From NCBI RefSeq assembly GCF_900099655.1, contig NZ_FNDC01000010.1, positions 94,948 to 158,947 on the forward strand: DNA of 64,000 nt, in the 5' to 3' direction. The position numbers were made by a program, and so were the translations under genes. The DNA is from Planococcus glaciei. GTDB lineage: Bacteria; Bacillota; Bacilli; Bacillales_A; Planococcaceae. This document shows, in pieces, positions 26,116-35,631 of the stretch (positions within the stretch are counted from its first letter, which is position 1; every line of letters begins with the position of its first letter). The notes beneath the pieces are model-generated. The model was not told the DNA's origin. It searched no databases and saw only the letters and a list, made by a program, of their open reading frames with translations.

Positions 26116-27213
26116 TTAATTTGAAATGATTTGAAGTTCTTTCGGGAATTTCGTCAATACTTCCACGCCGTTTTCTGTGACAGCGACATCGTCTTCGATG
26201 CGGACGCCGACTTTGCCTGGCACGTAAACGCCCGGTTCAATGGTAAACACCATCCCAGCTTCCATGGCCATTTGGTTAGATCCGTGCAAAGATGGGAATT
26301 CATGCACCGAAATGCCGAGCCCGTGGCCGAGGCGGTGAGTGAAATATTCGCCGTAGCCGGCATCTTCGATCACCTGGCGTGAAGCTTGGTCGAGTTCAGC
26401 GGCGGTGATGCCCGGTTTTACGGCATTCACGGCAGCAAGTTCAGCGCGAAGGACGATGTCATATACGGCTTTTTGTTCTTCGTTCGGTTCGCCGAATGCC
26501 AGTGTGCGGGTAATGTCCGAGCAATAGCCTTTATGGACAACGCCGAGGTCAAACAGCACCAAATCGCCTTTCTGGATTTTGCGGTCGCCTGTTTTGCCGT
26601 GCGGAGAAGCCGCTTTCGGCCCGCTGAGGACAGTGGTATCGAACGACATATGCGTAACGCCGCGTTTTTTCAGTGCCAACTCAATTTCCGTCATCACTTC
26701 GATTTCAGTAATGCCTTCACGCAAAGTTTTGGCTCCGATTTCAATCGCGTAATCCGCGAGTTCGGCTGCTTCTCTCAAAATTTGAAGTTCTGCCTCATCT
26801 TTGATGACGCGCATGGCATTGATTTTTTCATCCAATGCCACAAACTCGGGATTGCCGAACAGCCGGTTCATGGCTTCAAAGCGGTCTACCGTCATATGCG
26901 ATTTTTCGATGGCGATCCGGCGGACACTGCCGTTCCGTTCGGCAGTAGTGCGGTGCAAAACCTGCATCGCGTCTTCTGTATCGACGTGGCCGACAATGTC
27001 GCCATTCCAGCCGGCGCTTTTCGCGTCCGGAATTTCCATCTGCGGGCAAATCAGAAACGGTTCTGCATCTTTAAAGACCATGACACCAAGAAGGCGTTCG
27101 TGTGGATCGCTTTTGAATCCGCTGGCGTAAAAAACGTTGTCAGGGTTGGTGACAAATGCAGCATCAACATCGGATTCGGTTAAGTAGGCTTTCAATTGCT
27201 GTATTTTATTCAT
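26116..27213 (-). CDS. pepQ: Xaa-Pro dipeptidase
   Basis: A 365-residue creatinase-fold (M24B) metallopeptidase that cleaves dipeptides with C-terminal proline. An N-terminal creatinase domain spans residues about 1-125; the catalytic domain carries metal ligands in LVLFDLGVVHKGYCSDITRT, HRLGHGLGISVHE and the GMVFTIEPGVY and VRIEDDV segments. The fold and length fit the YqhT/YkvY branch. AAAGGAGG precedes ATG 27213. It is convergent with ald and divergent from the ytkL-like hydrolase. Confidence 0.88.
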   Translation of the reverse strand: MNKIQQLKAYLTESDVDAAFVTNPDNVFYASGFKSDPHERLLGVMVFKDAEPFLICPQMEIPDAKSAGWNGDIVGHVDTEDAMQVLHRTTAERNGSVRRIAIEKSHMTVDRFEAMNRLFGNPEFVALDEKINAMRVIKDEAELQILREAAELADYAIEIGAKTLREGITEIEVMTEIELALKKRGVTHMSFDTTVLSGPKAASPHGKTGDRKIQKGDLVLFDLGVVHKGYCSDITRTLAFGEPNEEQKAVYDIVLRAELAAVNAVKPGITAAELDQASRQVIEDAGYGEYFTHRLGHGLGISVHEFPSLHGSNQMAMEAGMVFTIEPGVYVPGKVGVRIEDDVAVTENGVEVLTKFPKELQIISN

Positions 27214-27302
27214 ATGTATTCCTCCTTTTATATGTGTAGCATATCAAATTTCAGGGTATAATACTGCTTGAAATGATTGCCAATACACTCGGGAGGGATT
27301 TC

Positions 27303-27983
27303 ATGCAAGTATCATATCACGGCCATTCGGTTGTAAAAATCAAAACAGGAAGCAAAACCATTTTGATCGATCCATTCATCAGCGGCAACAGCTTGACAGA
27401 CTTGACAGCCAGCGAAGAAAAGCCGGACGTCATCTTGCTGACGCATGCACACAACGATCATGTGGGCGATACCATCGACTTGGCGAAAACCAATGATGCC
27501 CAAATTGTGGCACCGGTGGAACTCGCAAATTATTTGGGAAGCCAGGGATTGAATGCAATCGGCATGAACCTCGGCGGCTCTCATGAATTCGATTTTGGAA
27601 CAGTCAAATACACCAAAGCTTTCCATAGTTCTTCTTATACAACGGAAGAAGGAGACGTCATTTACGGCGGCATGCCGGCAGGCCTTTTGTTCAAAGCGGA
27701 AGGCAAGACGATCTACCATGCCGGAGACACGGAAGTGTTTGGCGATATGGCGATCATCGGCGAGCGCAATGAAATTGATGTGGCTTTTGTGCCAATCGGC
27801 GATTTTTTTACCATGGGGCCGGAAGACGCTGCATATGCAGTCGAACTGTTAAAACCGAAAACCGTTGTGCCGATCCATTACAATACCTTCCCGCCGATCA
27901 AACAGGATCCGGAAAAGTTCAAGGCATTGGTGAAAAATACAGAAGTGAATATCTTGCAGGCCGGCGGAACCATCGACTTGTAA
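27303..27983 (+). CDS. ytkL: UPF0173 metal-dependent hydrolase (YtkL)
   Basis: A 226-residue metallo-beta-lactamase-fold protein of the UPF0173 group. The HAHNDHVGD motif (HxHxDH) near residue 55 and later single His and Asp residues ([25 protein letters not shown]-like PIHYNTF) supply two metal sites. The substrate is unknown. The start ATG 27303 follows GGGAGGGAT. It is next to ytoI and nrnA as in B. subtilis, which supports the name. Confidence 0.88.
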   Translation: MQVSYHGHSVVKIKTGSKTILIDPFISGNSLTDLTASEEKPDVILLTHAHNDHVGDTIDLAKTNDAQIVAPVELANYLGSQGLNAIGMNLGGSHEFDFGTVKYTKAFHSSSYTTEEGDVIYGGMPAGLLFKAEGKTIYHAGDTEVFGDMAIIGERNEIDVAFVPIGDFFTMGPEDAAYAVELLKPKTVVPIHYNTFPPIKQDPEKFKALVKNTEVNILQAGGTIDL

Positions 27984-27989
27984 AACCAG

Positions 27990-28020
27990 AATCCGGAGAA
28001 TCCTATTCTCCGGATTTTTT
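27990..28020 (+). terminator. Rho-independent terminator
   Basis: Stem AATCCGGAGAAT/ATTCTCCGGATT with a 3-base loop is followed by T residues after ytkL. Confidence 0.92.
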
Positions 28021-28130
28021 CGGCTGAAAAAACTTTTGTTCACCGCCTCTTTAGCCGCATCGCTGCCCTTGTTTCAATAGGAAATATGGTACACTATGGG
28101 CAAGAGCAAGCAGAAAGAAAAGGTGAGTTT

Positions 28131-29438
28131 ATGGCAACAAAACACGAACAGATTTTAGAGTATATTGAAACGCTGCCGGTTGGAGAGAAAATTTCGGTGA
28201 GACGGATCGCAAAAGATCTGCAGGTCAGCGAAGGAACGGCTTACCGGGCGATTAAGGAGGCGGAAACTCAGCGCCTCGTCTCGACAATCGAGCGCGTCGG
28301 CACGATCCGCATCGAACGGAAAAAGAAAGAAAACATCGAGCGGCTGACATACGCGGAAATTGTCAACATCGTGGATGGACAGGTGCTGGGCGGAAAAGCC
28401 GGTTTGCATAAGTCGCTGACCAAATTCGTCATCGGTGCTATGCAGCTGGAAGACATGATGCGCTATACCGAAGCTGGAAATCTCCTGATTGTCGGCAACC
28501 GCTTCAAGGCGCATGAATACGCACTGCAGGCAGGCGCAGCTGTTCTCGTAACGGGCGGATTTGATGCGTCGGACACAGTCAAACGGCTGGCGGATGAGTA
28601 CGAACTGCCGGTCATTTCAACAAGCTACGATACGTTTACAGTAGCGACGATGATCAACCGGGCCATCTACGACCAATTGATTAAAAAAGAAATCCTGTTG
28701 ATCGAAGATATTTTGATTCCTTTCGAAAACACGCATTTGCTGTACGAAAAAGACCCGATCAGCCGGTATCGTGAACTGAACAAAGAAACGACGCACGGCG
28801 GGTTTCCGGTGATCGATGACAGCGGCAAACTGGTCGGCATTATTACATCCCGTGATGTGATCGGCCATTCGGATGAAGAAACGATAGAAAAGGTGATGAC
28901 GAAAGACCCCATTACCGTATCGCTTCAAACCAGTGTCGCCGCTGCTGGCCACCGGATGATTTGGGAAGGCATCGATTTGCTGCCGGTATCGGATGACCAC
29001 GGGAAACTGAAAGGGGTCATCAGCCGGCAAGATGTGCTGAAAGCCATTCAAACGGCGCAGCGACAGCCCCAGCAAGGAGAGACCATCGATGACATCATCA
29101 AAAGCCAGCTGCGCATTCCGCAAGCGGACAAGCTGACATTGGAATTTAAAGTGACGCCGCAAATGACCAATGCCTATGGGTCGGTCTCCTACGGAGCGTA
29201 CACCACCATTTTGGTGGAAGCGGCAACAGCGGCATTAAAAACCAAGAACCGAAGAGAAAGCGCATTGGAAAACATGACGATCTATTACTTGAATCCGGTG
29301 CAGCTGGATTCCACGCTCCATATCAAACCGCTGATTCTGCACATCAGCCGAAAGTCCGCCAAAGTGGATGTCGAAGTGCTGTCCGACCATAAGATTGTGG
29401 GAAAAGCTTTGCTGACGTTCCAGTTATTGGACAGGTAA
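28131..29438 (+). CDS. ytoI: YtoI-type protein: HTH, DRTGG, CBS pair, hotdog
   Basis: A 435-residue protein with a winged-helix start (KISVRRIAKDLQVSEGTAYRAI, about 18-39), a DRTGG-like middle domain (about 75-180), two CBS domains (VMTKDPITVS and GVISRQDVLKAI mark the second) and a C-terminal hotdog domain (MTNAYGSVSYGAYTTILVEAA, from about 335). CBS pairs usually bind adenosyl nucleotides, so a nucleotide-sensing regulator is likely; no target is known. AAAGGTGA precedes ATG 28131. The length matches B. subtilis YtoI. Confidence 0.9.
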   Translation: MATKHEQILEYIETLPVGEKISVRRIAKDLQVSEGTAYRAIKEAETQRLVSTIERVGTIRIERKKKENIERLTYAEIVNIVDGQVLGGKAGLHKSLTKFVIGAMQLEDMMRYTEAGNLLIVGNRFKAHEYALQAGAAVLVTGGFDASDTVKRLADEYELPVISTSYDTFTVATMINRAIYDQLIKKEILLIEDILIPFENTHLLYEKDPISRYRELNKETTHGGFPVIDDSGKLVGIITSRDVIGHSDEETIEKVMTKDPITVSLQTSVAAAGHRMIWEGIDLLPVSDDHGKLKGVISRQDVLKAIQTAQRQPQQGETIDDIIKSQLRIPQADKLTLEFKVTPQMTNAYGSVSYGAYTTILVEAATAALKTKNRRESALENMTIYYLNPVQLDSTLHIKPLILHISRKSAKVDVEVLSDHKIVGKALLTFQLLDR

Positions 29439-29453
29439 TGAAAGGCAAATAAA

Positions 29454-29480
29454 AAAATCTCCCCGCAAGGAGAGATTTTT
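29454..29480. terminator. Terminator between ytoI and ytpI
   Basis: AAAATCTCC and GGAGAGATTTT form a hairpin with A and T runs on the two sides. It lies between convergent genes and overlaps the ytpI stop. Confidence 0.8.
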
Positions 29481-29778
29481 ACTGGTTCAGCCGAGCTTCT
29501 TCTGCCACAAATTTGTGGTAGTGCTTAGCGGCTTTGTAATTGGAGAACATCATCATGGCGCCCAGGATAATGAAAATACCGGAGACGATATAAGTCACGA
29601 GCGACTGGTAAACGAAAAGAAAGTTGATGCCGAAAAAGAAGATGAAACTTCCGAGTGAGAATGCTGCAACAGCGGCATACCATTTTTTGCGGATCGGCAA
29701 AACCGCACGGAATTGTTTTGTTTTATAATAAAAATAAAAAACAAATGATACAATGATTAAACCAACAAATACTAACAT
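29479..29778 (-). CDS. ytpI: YtpI-like small membrane protein
   Basis: A 99-residue protein with three hydrophobic helices (residues about 1-17, 32-52, 57-80) and a basic C-terminus NYKAAKHYHKFVAEEARLNQ. Size, topology and position between ytoI and nrnA match B. subtilis YtpI, whose function is unknown. AGGAGGTCCC precedes the ATG at 29778. Confidence 0.8.
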   Translation of the reverse strand: MLVFVGLIIVSFVFYFYYKTKQFRAVLPIRKKWYAAVAAFSLGSFIFFFGINFLFVYQSLVTYIVSGIFIILGAMMMFSNYKAAKHYHKFVAEEARLNQ

Positions 29779-29872
29779 TAGGGACCTCCTGTATTCCAGA
29801 ACTCAACTCTATTGTACTGAGAATCGGCTGAAAATGCGAATGGATTTCCTTAGATAACGGAGGAACTTGGAT

Positions 29873-30811
29873 ATGAACAGTCAAATCATCGACACAATTA
29901 AACAGTATGAAACCATTGTGATCCACCGCCACGTGCGTCCGGACCCGGATGCTTACGGCTCCCAGCTCGGCCTGAAATATCTGCTGCAGCACAATTTTCC
30001 GGAGAAGCGGATTCTGGCGGCAGGAGAACATGATTATACGCTTGATTTTATGGATTTTCCGGATGTGGTCGTAGACAGTGATTTTGAAGGCGCTCTTGTC
30101 ATCGTCACAGATACCGCGAACACGGAACGCGTCGATGACCAGCGCTATACAAGCGGCGCTAAAATCATTAAAATCGACCATCATCCGAATGATGATGCGT
30201 ACGGGGATATTTTGCTGGTGGATACCAATGCCAGTTCCGCATCGGAATTGGTATATGAATTGTTTACATATGGACGGGACCATGAGAATTGGACAATGCC
30301 TGACTCGGCTGCTCGGCTGCTATATGCCGGGATTATTGGAGACACCGGGCGGTTCCTGTTTCCAAGCACTACGCAAAAAACCTTTGCAGTGGCAGGCGAA
30401 TTGATCAAATTCAATTTTGACCGCAACGAACTTCACAATGGCATGTATGAAATGGACCGCAATTTGCTTCATCTACAAGGCTATATTTATCAGAACTTTG
30501 TGATGGATGAAAGCGGCGCTGCCTATGTGAAAATTACGCTCGATGTCTTAAAGGAATTCGAAGTGACGGCCACCGAAACTTCGTTGCTTGTCGGGTCGCT
30601 CGGCAATGTGAAAGGCTTGAAAGCATGGGTGATCTTTATAGAAGAAGAAACCGAAATCCGGGTTCGCCTTCGCTCCAAAGGCCCTATTATCAATGGATTG
30701 GCAAAAGAATTTGGAGGCGGGGGCCATCCGATGGCTTCAGGAGCTACAGCATATTCTTGGGAAGAAGCAGACCGCGTTATTGAGCGGCTGATTGAAATTT
30801 GCGCATCTTAA
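29873..30811 (+). CDS. nrnA: Oligoribonuclease / 3'-phosphoadenylate phosphatase NrnA
   Basis: A 312-residue DHH-DHHA1 phosphoesterase that degrades 2-5 nt RNAs and dephosphorylates pAp. Metal-binding motifs are HRHVRPDPDAYGS (about 21-33), the central VTDTANTERVDD, the DHH motif KIDHHPNDD (about 101-109) and the C-terminal GGGGHPMASGA loop that binds substrate. GGAGG is 9 bases before ATG 29873; an in-frame TTG at 29867 is too near it. The dnaE ribosome site begins straight after its stop, so the two are co-transcribed. Confidence 0.93.
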   Translation: MNSQIIDTIKQYETIVIHRHVRPDPDAYGSQLGLKYLLQHNFPEKRILAAGEHDYTLDFMDFPDVVVDSDFEGALVIVTDTANTERVDDQRYTSGAKIIKIDHHPNDDAYGDILLVDTNASSASELVYELFTYGRDHENWTMPDSAARLLYAGIIGDTGRFLFPSTTQKTFAVAGELIKFNFDRNELHNGMYEMDRNLLHLQGYIYQNFVMDESGAAYVKITLDVLKEFEVTATETSLLVGSLGNVKGLKAWVIFIEEETEIRVRLRSKGPIINGLAKEFGGGGHPMASGATAYSWEEADRVIERLIEICAS

Positions 30812-30827
30812 AAAAGGAGGGATCCAG

Positions 30828-33800
30828 TTGTCAATGGTTTATCCGCATATAAGCACATCGGCTGATCTGCTGAAAAGCACGGTGCGCCTTGACGAACTTT
30901 TCCCTTTTCTAATGGAACAAGGGACGGCATCAGCTGCCATCGTCAACACGAAATTATACGGCATCCTTCCTTTTTGGGAAGCTTGCCATAAGGCCGGCAT
31001 CCATGGGGTGGTCGGCCTTTCCACGTTTATCGAATTTGAAGAGCAGGAGTATCCGGTGGTGCTCTATGCCCAAACCAATCAGGGCTACAAGAATTTATTG
31101 AAAATCAGCAGTGCCTTATCAACCCGGGACAAAACAGCCTTGCCTGAATCCTGGCTGAAAGCGTATCGCGGAGGGCTCTTATGTGTGGTTCCGAACAAAA
31201 CAGAATGGACGTTGACGGACCGCGGAGAAGTTTTCAAATTCATAAAAGCTGTTTTTGGGGAGCAGTGCTTTGGCGGCATTGAACGGCCAGGCGGGGAGCG
31301 GATGGCTGAAGAAGATGGATTTGCCGCTCAATGTGTGCAGCACAATATGCGGATCATGGCTACGCAGGAAAGCCGGTACATGCAGGAAGCGGATGCTTTT
31401 GCGTTTGAAGTGGCATCAGCCATTGGCCAAGGTTTGAAAATGAACGATGAACAGCGGAAACGTCCGGAACATACAAAAGCTTATGTGCCGTCTGGGGAAG
31501 AATTCATTTCCTGGTTTTCTTCCAATCCGGAATGGCTGGAAGAAACGAAAAAAATGCTCGCAAGCTGCCAGGTGAGCATTCCGATGAACCAGCAATTGCT
31601 GCCGGTTTATCCGCTGCCTGAAAATACAGACCGCAAGGCGTACATCTGGGAACTTTGCCAAAAAGGGCTGAAAGAGCGGGTTCCAGAAGTTACGGAAGCC
31701 TATACCGAACGCCTTCAATACGAATTATCCGTTATCAGCAATATGGGCTATATCGATTATTTCTTGATCGTAGCAGATTTCATGAAGTTTGCCCGGGACA
31801 ATGGCATCTTAACAGGTCCGGGACGGGGATCATCGGCAAGTTCGCTTGTCGCTTATTCGCTTCAGATTACGGACGTTGATCCGCTCGAACATGGCTTATT
31901 GTTCGAACGTTTCTTGAATCCGGAACGGGTGACGCTGCCGGATATCGACATCGATTTCGCCGATCATCGCCGCCACGAAGTGGTGGAATACGTAGCAGGG
32001 AAATACGGCAACGCCCGAACTGCCCAGATCATCACATTCGGGACTTTATCGGCAAAAGCGGTTGCCCGCGATACGGCGCGTGTGTTCGGTTTTGAAGCGG
32101 AAGAGCTTGAGGCCATTTCCAAAATGATTCCGAGCCGGATCGGCACCACGTTAAGGTCTGCGTTAAAAGAGTCTCCGGCTCTGAATGATTGGGTTGTCCA
32201 AAAAGAAGAACGCAAATCGTGGTTCAAGACCGCCTTGAAACTGGAAGGCTTGCCCCGCCATGCCTCGACCCACGCAGCAGGCGTCATTTTAAGCCCAACG
32301 CCGCTGGTCGAGCATGTACCGATTGAAAAAGGCAGCGAAGGGATTTTCATTACCCAATGGCCGATGGGGGAACTCGAAGCTGTCGGGCTGTTGAAAATGG
32401 ATTTTCTGGGTCTCCGGAATTTAACGATACTCGAACAAATCCGGAAACTTGTCTATTTGGATACGAAAAAAAGGATCGATTACCGCAGTTTGCCCTTGGA
32501 TGATGAGAAAACCTATGCCTTGCTAGCTGCAATGGACACGACAGGGATCTTCCAACTGGAATCGGAGGGCATGCGCCGGGCGCTCCAGCAAATCCGGCCG
32601 ACGGCGTTTGGGGATATCGTGGCAGTCAATGCCTTGTTCCGCCCAGGCCCGATGGAATTTATACCGCTTTATGCGAGACGGAAGCACAAACAGGAGCGTG
32701 TCGATTACGTCCATCCAATCCTGGAGCCGATTTTAAGTGAAACTTATGGCGTCATTGTGTATCAGGAGCAGATTATGCAGATTGCTGCCCGCATGGCAGG
32801 ATTTTCGCTTGGAGAAGCCGATTTGCTGCGCCGGGCAGTCAGCAAGAAAAAACGAGAAATCCTGGACGAGGAGCGGCTGCACTTCACGAGCGGTGCCATG
32901 GCCAAAGGCTTTACCGAAGAAGCGGCAACGGAAGTGTATAACTTAATTGTCCGGTTCGCCGATTACGGCTTTCCAAAAAGCCACGCGGTGGCCTATAGCA
33001 TGATCTCTTATCAGCTGGCCTATATGAAAACGCATTACGCCGTCTACTTTTATGCAGCCATTCTTGCAAACAGTGCGGGCAATGCGGAAAAGACCCAGCA
33101 ATTGCTGCAGGAAATAAAAGACAAGAACATCGGCTTGCTGCCGCCTTCCGTGCAGCGCAGTTTCCATTCCTATTCTGTAGAAGAGGGGCGCATCCGGGTA
33201 GGGCTGAATTCAGTGAAAGGCGTTCCGGGCAGCGCTGTCAAAGTGCTGCTGGAAGCCCGGAAAGAAGGGCCTTTTTCCAGCATGTTCGATATAGCCGAAC
33301 GCATTTCCGCAATCCATTTCACCCGCAAAGCGTTTGAGCCGCTCATCAAAGCAGGCTCGCTTGACGACTTCGGGCTGGACCGTGCAGTGCTGCTGGCATC
33401 ACTAGACAGCGCCATCAAGCACGCAGAACTGGTCAAACCGAATGAGGAGCCCGGGTTGTTCGATGAAATGGGCTCCAGTTTCATGAAGCCGAAATATGCC
33501 AAAGCTTCGCCGATTCCGGAGAATTTAAAGCTGGATTTTGAAAAAGAAGTTCTCGGCTTTTATTTGTCCACTCATCCCATTGCGCGCGAAAAAGAACAAC
33601 GCGGCAAAAAGTATGCCGAGATGCGCAGCTTGAAAAATGTTCAGGACCGGCAGCCAGTAGCTGTGCTGGGCATGGTGGAAGAAGTCAAACGGATCCGGAC
33701 GAAAAAAGGGGATGCCATGGCGTTCGTCAACTTGCAGGATGAAACGGGCCTTGCTTCAGTCACCTTGTTTCCAAAAGAGTACGCCAAATACAATGCGCTT

Positions 33801-33890
33801 CTTGAACCGCATGCTGTTCTGGAAGTACAGGGAACGGTTGAAAACCGCAACCACAAGATATCAATCATCTGCAAATCGATTGAACAATAA
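30828..33890 (+). CDS. dnaE: DNA polymerase III alpha subunit DnaE
   Basis: A 1020-residue error-prone-type replicative polymerase that extends primers, chiefly on the lagging strand in Firmicutes with PolC. The catalytic aspartates are in LPDIDIDF (372, 374, 376) with the GPGRGSSASSLV loop before them. Helix-hairpin-helix and OB parts follow (OB near 920-1000). The N-terminal PHP domain has lost its metal ligands: the usual HxH start is YPHISTS and the LTDHG motif is IVNTK. TTG 30828 lies 7 bases after AAAGGAGG; ATG 30834 is the alternative. Confidence 0.95.
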   Translation: MSMVYPHISTSADLLKSTVRLDELFPFLMEQGTASAAIVNTKLYGILPFWEACHKAGIHGVVGLSTFIEFEEQEYPVVLYAQTNQGYKNLLKISSALSTRDKTALPESWLKAYRGGLLCVVPNKTEWTLTDRGEVFKFIKAVFGEQCFGGIERPGGERMAEEDGFAAQCVQHNMRIMATQESRYMQEADAFAFEVASAIGQGLKMNDEQRKRPEHTKAYVPSGEEFISWFSSNPEWLEETKKMLASCQVSIPMNQQLLPVYPLPENTDRKAYIWELCQKGLKERVPEVTEAYTERLQYELSVISNMGYIDYFLIVADFMKFARDNGILTGPGRGSSASSLVAYSLQITDVDPLEHGLLFERFLNPERVTLPDIDIDFADHRRHEVVEYVAGKYGNARTAQIITFGTLSAKAVARDTARVFGFEAEELEAISKMIPSRIGTTLRSALKESPALNDWVVQKEERKSWFKTALKLEGLPRHASTHAAGVILSPTPLVEHVPIEKGSEGIFITQWPMGELEAVGLLKMDFLGLRNLTILEQIRKLVYLDTKKRIDYRSLPLDDEKTYALLAAMDTTGIFQLESEGMRRALQQIRPTAFGDIVAVNALFRPGPMEFIPLYARRKHKQERVDYVHPILEPILSETYGVIVYQEQIMQIAARMAGFSLGEADLLRRAVSKKKREILDEERLHFTSGAMAKGFTEEAATEVYNLIVRFADYGFPKSHAVAYSMISYQLAYMKTHYAVYFYAAILANSAGNAEKTQQLLQEIKDKNIGLLPPSVQRSFHSYSVEEGRIRVGLNSVKGVPGSAVKVLLEARKEGPFSSMFDIAERISAIHFTRKAFEPLIKAGSLDDFGLDRAVLLASLDSAIKHAELVKPNEEPGLFDEMGSSFMKPKYAKASPIPENLKLDFEKEVLGFYLSTHPIAREKEQRGKKYAEMRSLKNVQDRQPVAVLGMVEEVKRIRTKKGDAMAFVNLQDETGLASVTLFPKEYAKYNALLEPHAVLEVQGTVENRNHKISIICKSIEQ

Positions 33891-33908
33891 CTGGATATAG
33901 AAGAAAAG

Positions 33909-33952
33909 GCTGCAGCAAACTCGAACTTAAATGAGCTTGTTTGCAGTCTTTT
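33909..33952 (+). terminator. Rho-independent terminator after dnaE
   Basis: CTGCA..CAAAC and GTTTGCAG pair with a one-base bulge around a 20-base loop, followed by TCTTTTT. Confidence 0.75.
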
Positions 33953-34038
33953 TATTGTGGGAATAGTTTGTCTTTATAGCGCGAATTCCCTCTATTTATC
34001 CCATTCTTTGTTTTTCTTCGGAGAATCGCATTTTTTTC

Positions 34039-34092
34039 TTTACGAGAGCCGAAAAGTTTTGTATCCTTTAACTTACGAGTGGCCAGACCACT
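34039..34092 (+). promoter_or_regulatory. Promoter with FadR/GntR-type operator
   Basis: TTTACG (34039-34044) and TATCCT (34062-34067) are 17 bases apart. Just downstream, AGTGGCCAGACCACT at 34078-34092 is a 5-bp-arm palindrome with the TGG-N5-CCA layout of FadR-subfamily GntR operators. It sits about +5 to +19 from the inferred start, where a bound repressor would block transcription. The next gene encodes such a regulator, so autoregulation is likely. Confidence 0.6.
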
Positions 34093-34121
34093 TTCAAATT
34101 AATGGAAACTGAGGAACGATC

Positions 34122-34775
34122 ATGAATCAACCAAAGCGATATTTAGATATAGTCAGCGATATTCGTGATATGATCCGGCGGGAAAAAATCCGTCCGGGTG
34201 ACCGCATTCCATCAGAAAGAGAATTGGCTGAAACCTTGCAGGTAGGGAGATCCACTCTCCGCGAAGCGCTTCGCAGTTTGGAGCTGCTTGGATTGATTGA
34301 GACGCGCCGAGGAGAAGGTACGTTTTTGTCGGACCACCGCAATCACAAATTGGTAGAGGTTTTATCCACATTCATCCTGCAAGATAATCAATCCCAGGAA
34401 GATGTTTGGCAAACGAGGCTGGTGCACGAAGTGGCCGCCATCCGGTTGGTTTGCCAAAACGAGGCGCTTGACGGCATCCGTGTGTGGGACAGCTTCCGAA
34501 AAAAGCTGGAAAGTGAAGAAAATATACTTCGAGAAGACTTTGTGCGGGAAGTCATGGTGCTGTCCGGCAATCGTCTATCTTTGAAAATATGGTTTTTATT
34601 GCAGCAATACAGCGGTAATCCTTATGCAGAAGCTGTTTCCGGCCCGGAAAGAGAACTCCTGAAGCCGATTTTATCGGCGCTTGAGCAGCGAGATACAGAG
34701 TTAGCCATCCAGTCCTTTAAATCATGGAGCGGATGGATACAAAAGAGGAGAATGCAAAATGGCGATGATTCGTGA
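34122..34775 (+). CDS. GntR-family regulator, FadR-like
   Basis: A 217-residue regulator. The N-terminal winged helix is complete ([47 protein letters not shown], residues about 22-68). The C-terminal part is helical and short compared with canonical FCD domains, and its metal-binding His residues are not obvious. The gene overlaps accD by 17 bases, so it is co-translated with acetyl-CoA carboxylase and may set its level. A matching palindrome lies upstream at 34078-34092. AGGAACGATC precedes ATG 34122. Confidence 0.85.
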   Translation: MNQPKRYLDIVSDIRDMIRREKIRPGDRIPSERELAETLQVGRSTLREALRSLELLGLIETRRGEGTFLSDHRNHKLVEVLSTFILQDNQSQEDVWQTRLVHEVAAIRLVCQNEALDGIRVWDSFRKKLESEENILREDFVREVMVLSGNRLSLKIWFLLQQYSGNPYAEAVSGPERELLKPILSALEQRDTELAIQSFKSWSGWIQKRRMQNGDDS

Positions 34776-35631
34776 AATTTTCAAACGAAACAAAGACAAA
34801 AAAGAAACGACGATTCCTACTAAAAAAGCAAAAGACGTTCCGGAAGGCTTAATGACAAAATGCCCTTCATGCAAGCATATTACGTTAACAAAAGAATTGG
34901 CTAAACTTCATAAAGTCTGCCCGAAATGCGACCATCATTTCAAGATGACGGCTTACGAGCGCGTGGAAAGCTTGCTGGATGAAGGGTCTTTCACCTCAAT
35001 GGATGACCACCTGAAAACGGAAAACCCTTTAGGATTCCCGGGATATACAGAAAAAATCAAATCCGACAGTGAAAAGACCGGTTTGAATGAAGCGGTATTG
35101 ACGGGCGGCGGAAAATTGAAAGGCCAAGAAGTGATTGTGGCAATTATGGATTCGCATTTCCGCATGGGTTCCATGGGGTCGGTTGTCGGCGAAAAAATTA
35201 CGCGGGCCATTGAGGCTGCCACGGAACAGCGCTTGCCGTTCATCATCTTTACAGCCAGCGGCGGTGCACGCATGCAAGAAGGCGTGCTGTCATTGATGCA
35301 AATGGCGAAAACAAGTGTAGCACTGAAACGCCACAGCAACGAAGGGCTTTTGTTCATCTCGGTCTTGACGCATCCAACAACAGGAGGCGTATCTGCTAGT
35401 TTCGCTTCTGTTGGAGACATCAATATTGCAGAGCCGAAAGCATTGATCGGTTTTGCCGGACGCCGCGTCATTGAACAGACGGTCCGTGAGAAATTGCCTG
35501 AAGACTTCCAGACAGCAGAGTTTTTGCTGGAGCACGGCCAATTGGACGCTGTGGTGCATCGGAACGACATGCAGACTACATTATCAACACTTGTGCGCTT
35601 GCACACTAAGGGGGCAAACCAGAATGCCTAA
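34759..35631 (+). CDS. accD: Acetyl-CoA carboxylase carboxyltransferase, beta subunit
   Basis: A 290-residue subunit that, with AccA, moves CO2 from carboxybiotin to acetyl-CoA, the first committed step of fatty acid synthesis. The N-terminal zinc ribbon is CPSC (about 35-38) and CPKC (about 54-57). The crotonase-like core includes [18 protein letters not shown] lies 8 bases before ATG 34759, inside the GntR gene's end. It overlaps accA by 8 bases. Confidence 0.95.
   Translation: MAMIREIFKRNKDKKETTIPTKKAKDVPEGLMTKCPSCKHITLTKELAKLHKVCPKCDHHFKMTAYERVESLLDEGSFTSMDDHLKTENPLGFPGYTEKIKSDSEKTGLNEAVLTGGGKLKGQEVIVAIMDSHFRMGSMGSVVGEKITRAIEAATEQRLPFIIFTASGGARMQEGVLSLMQMAKTSVALKRHSNEGLLFISVLTHPTTGGVSASFASVGDINIAEPKALIGFAGRRVIEQTVREKLPEDFQTAEFLLEHGQLDAVVHRNDMQTTLSTLVRLHTKGANQNA

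Noticed and set aside
26386..27183. 265-codon plus-strand frame opposite pepQ
   Set aside because: It is the antisense shadow of a well-supported peptidase gene, with no ribosome site or recognisable domain.
35453..35623. Upstream in-frame extension of AccA
   Set aside because: It lies inside accD in another frame; ATG 35624 gives the normal AccA N-terminus.
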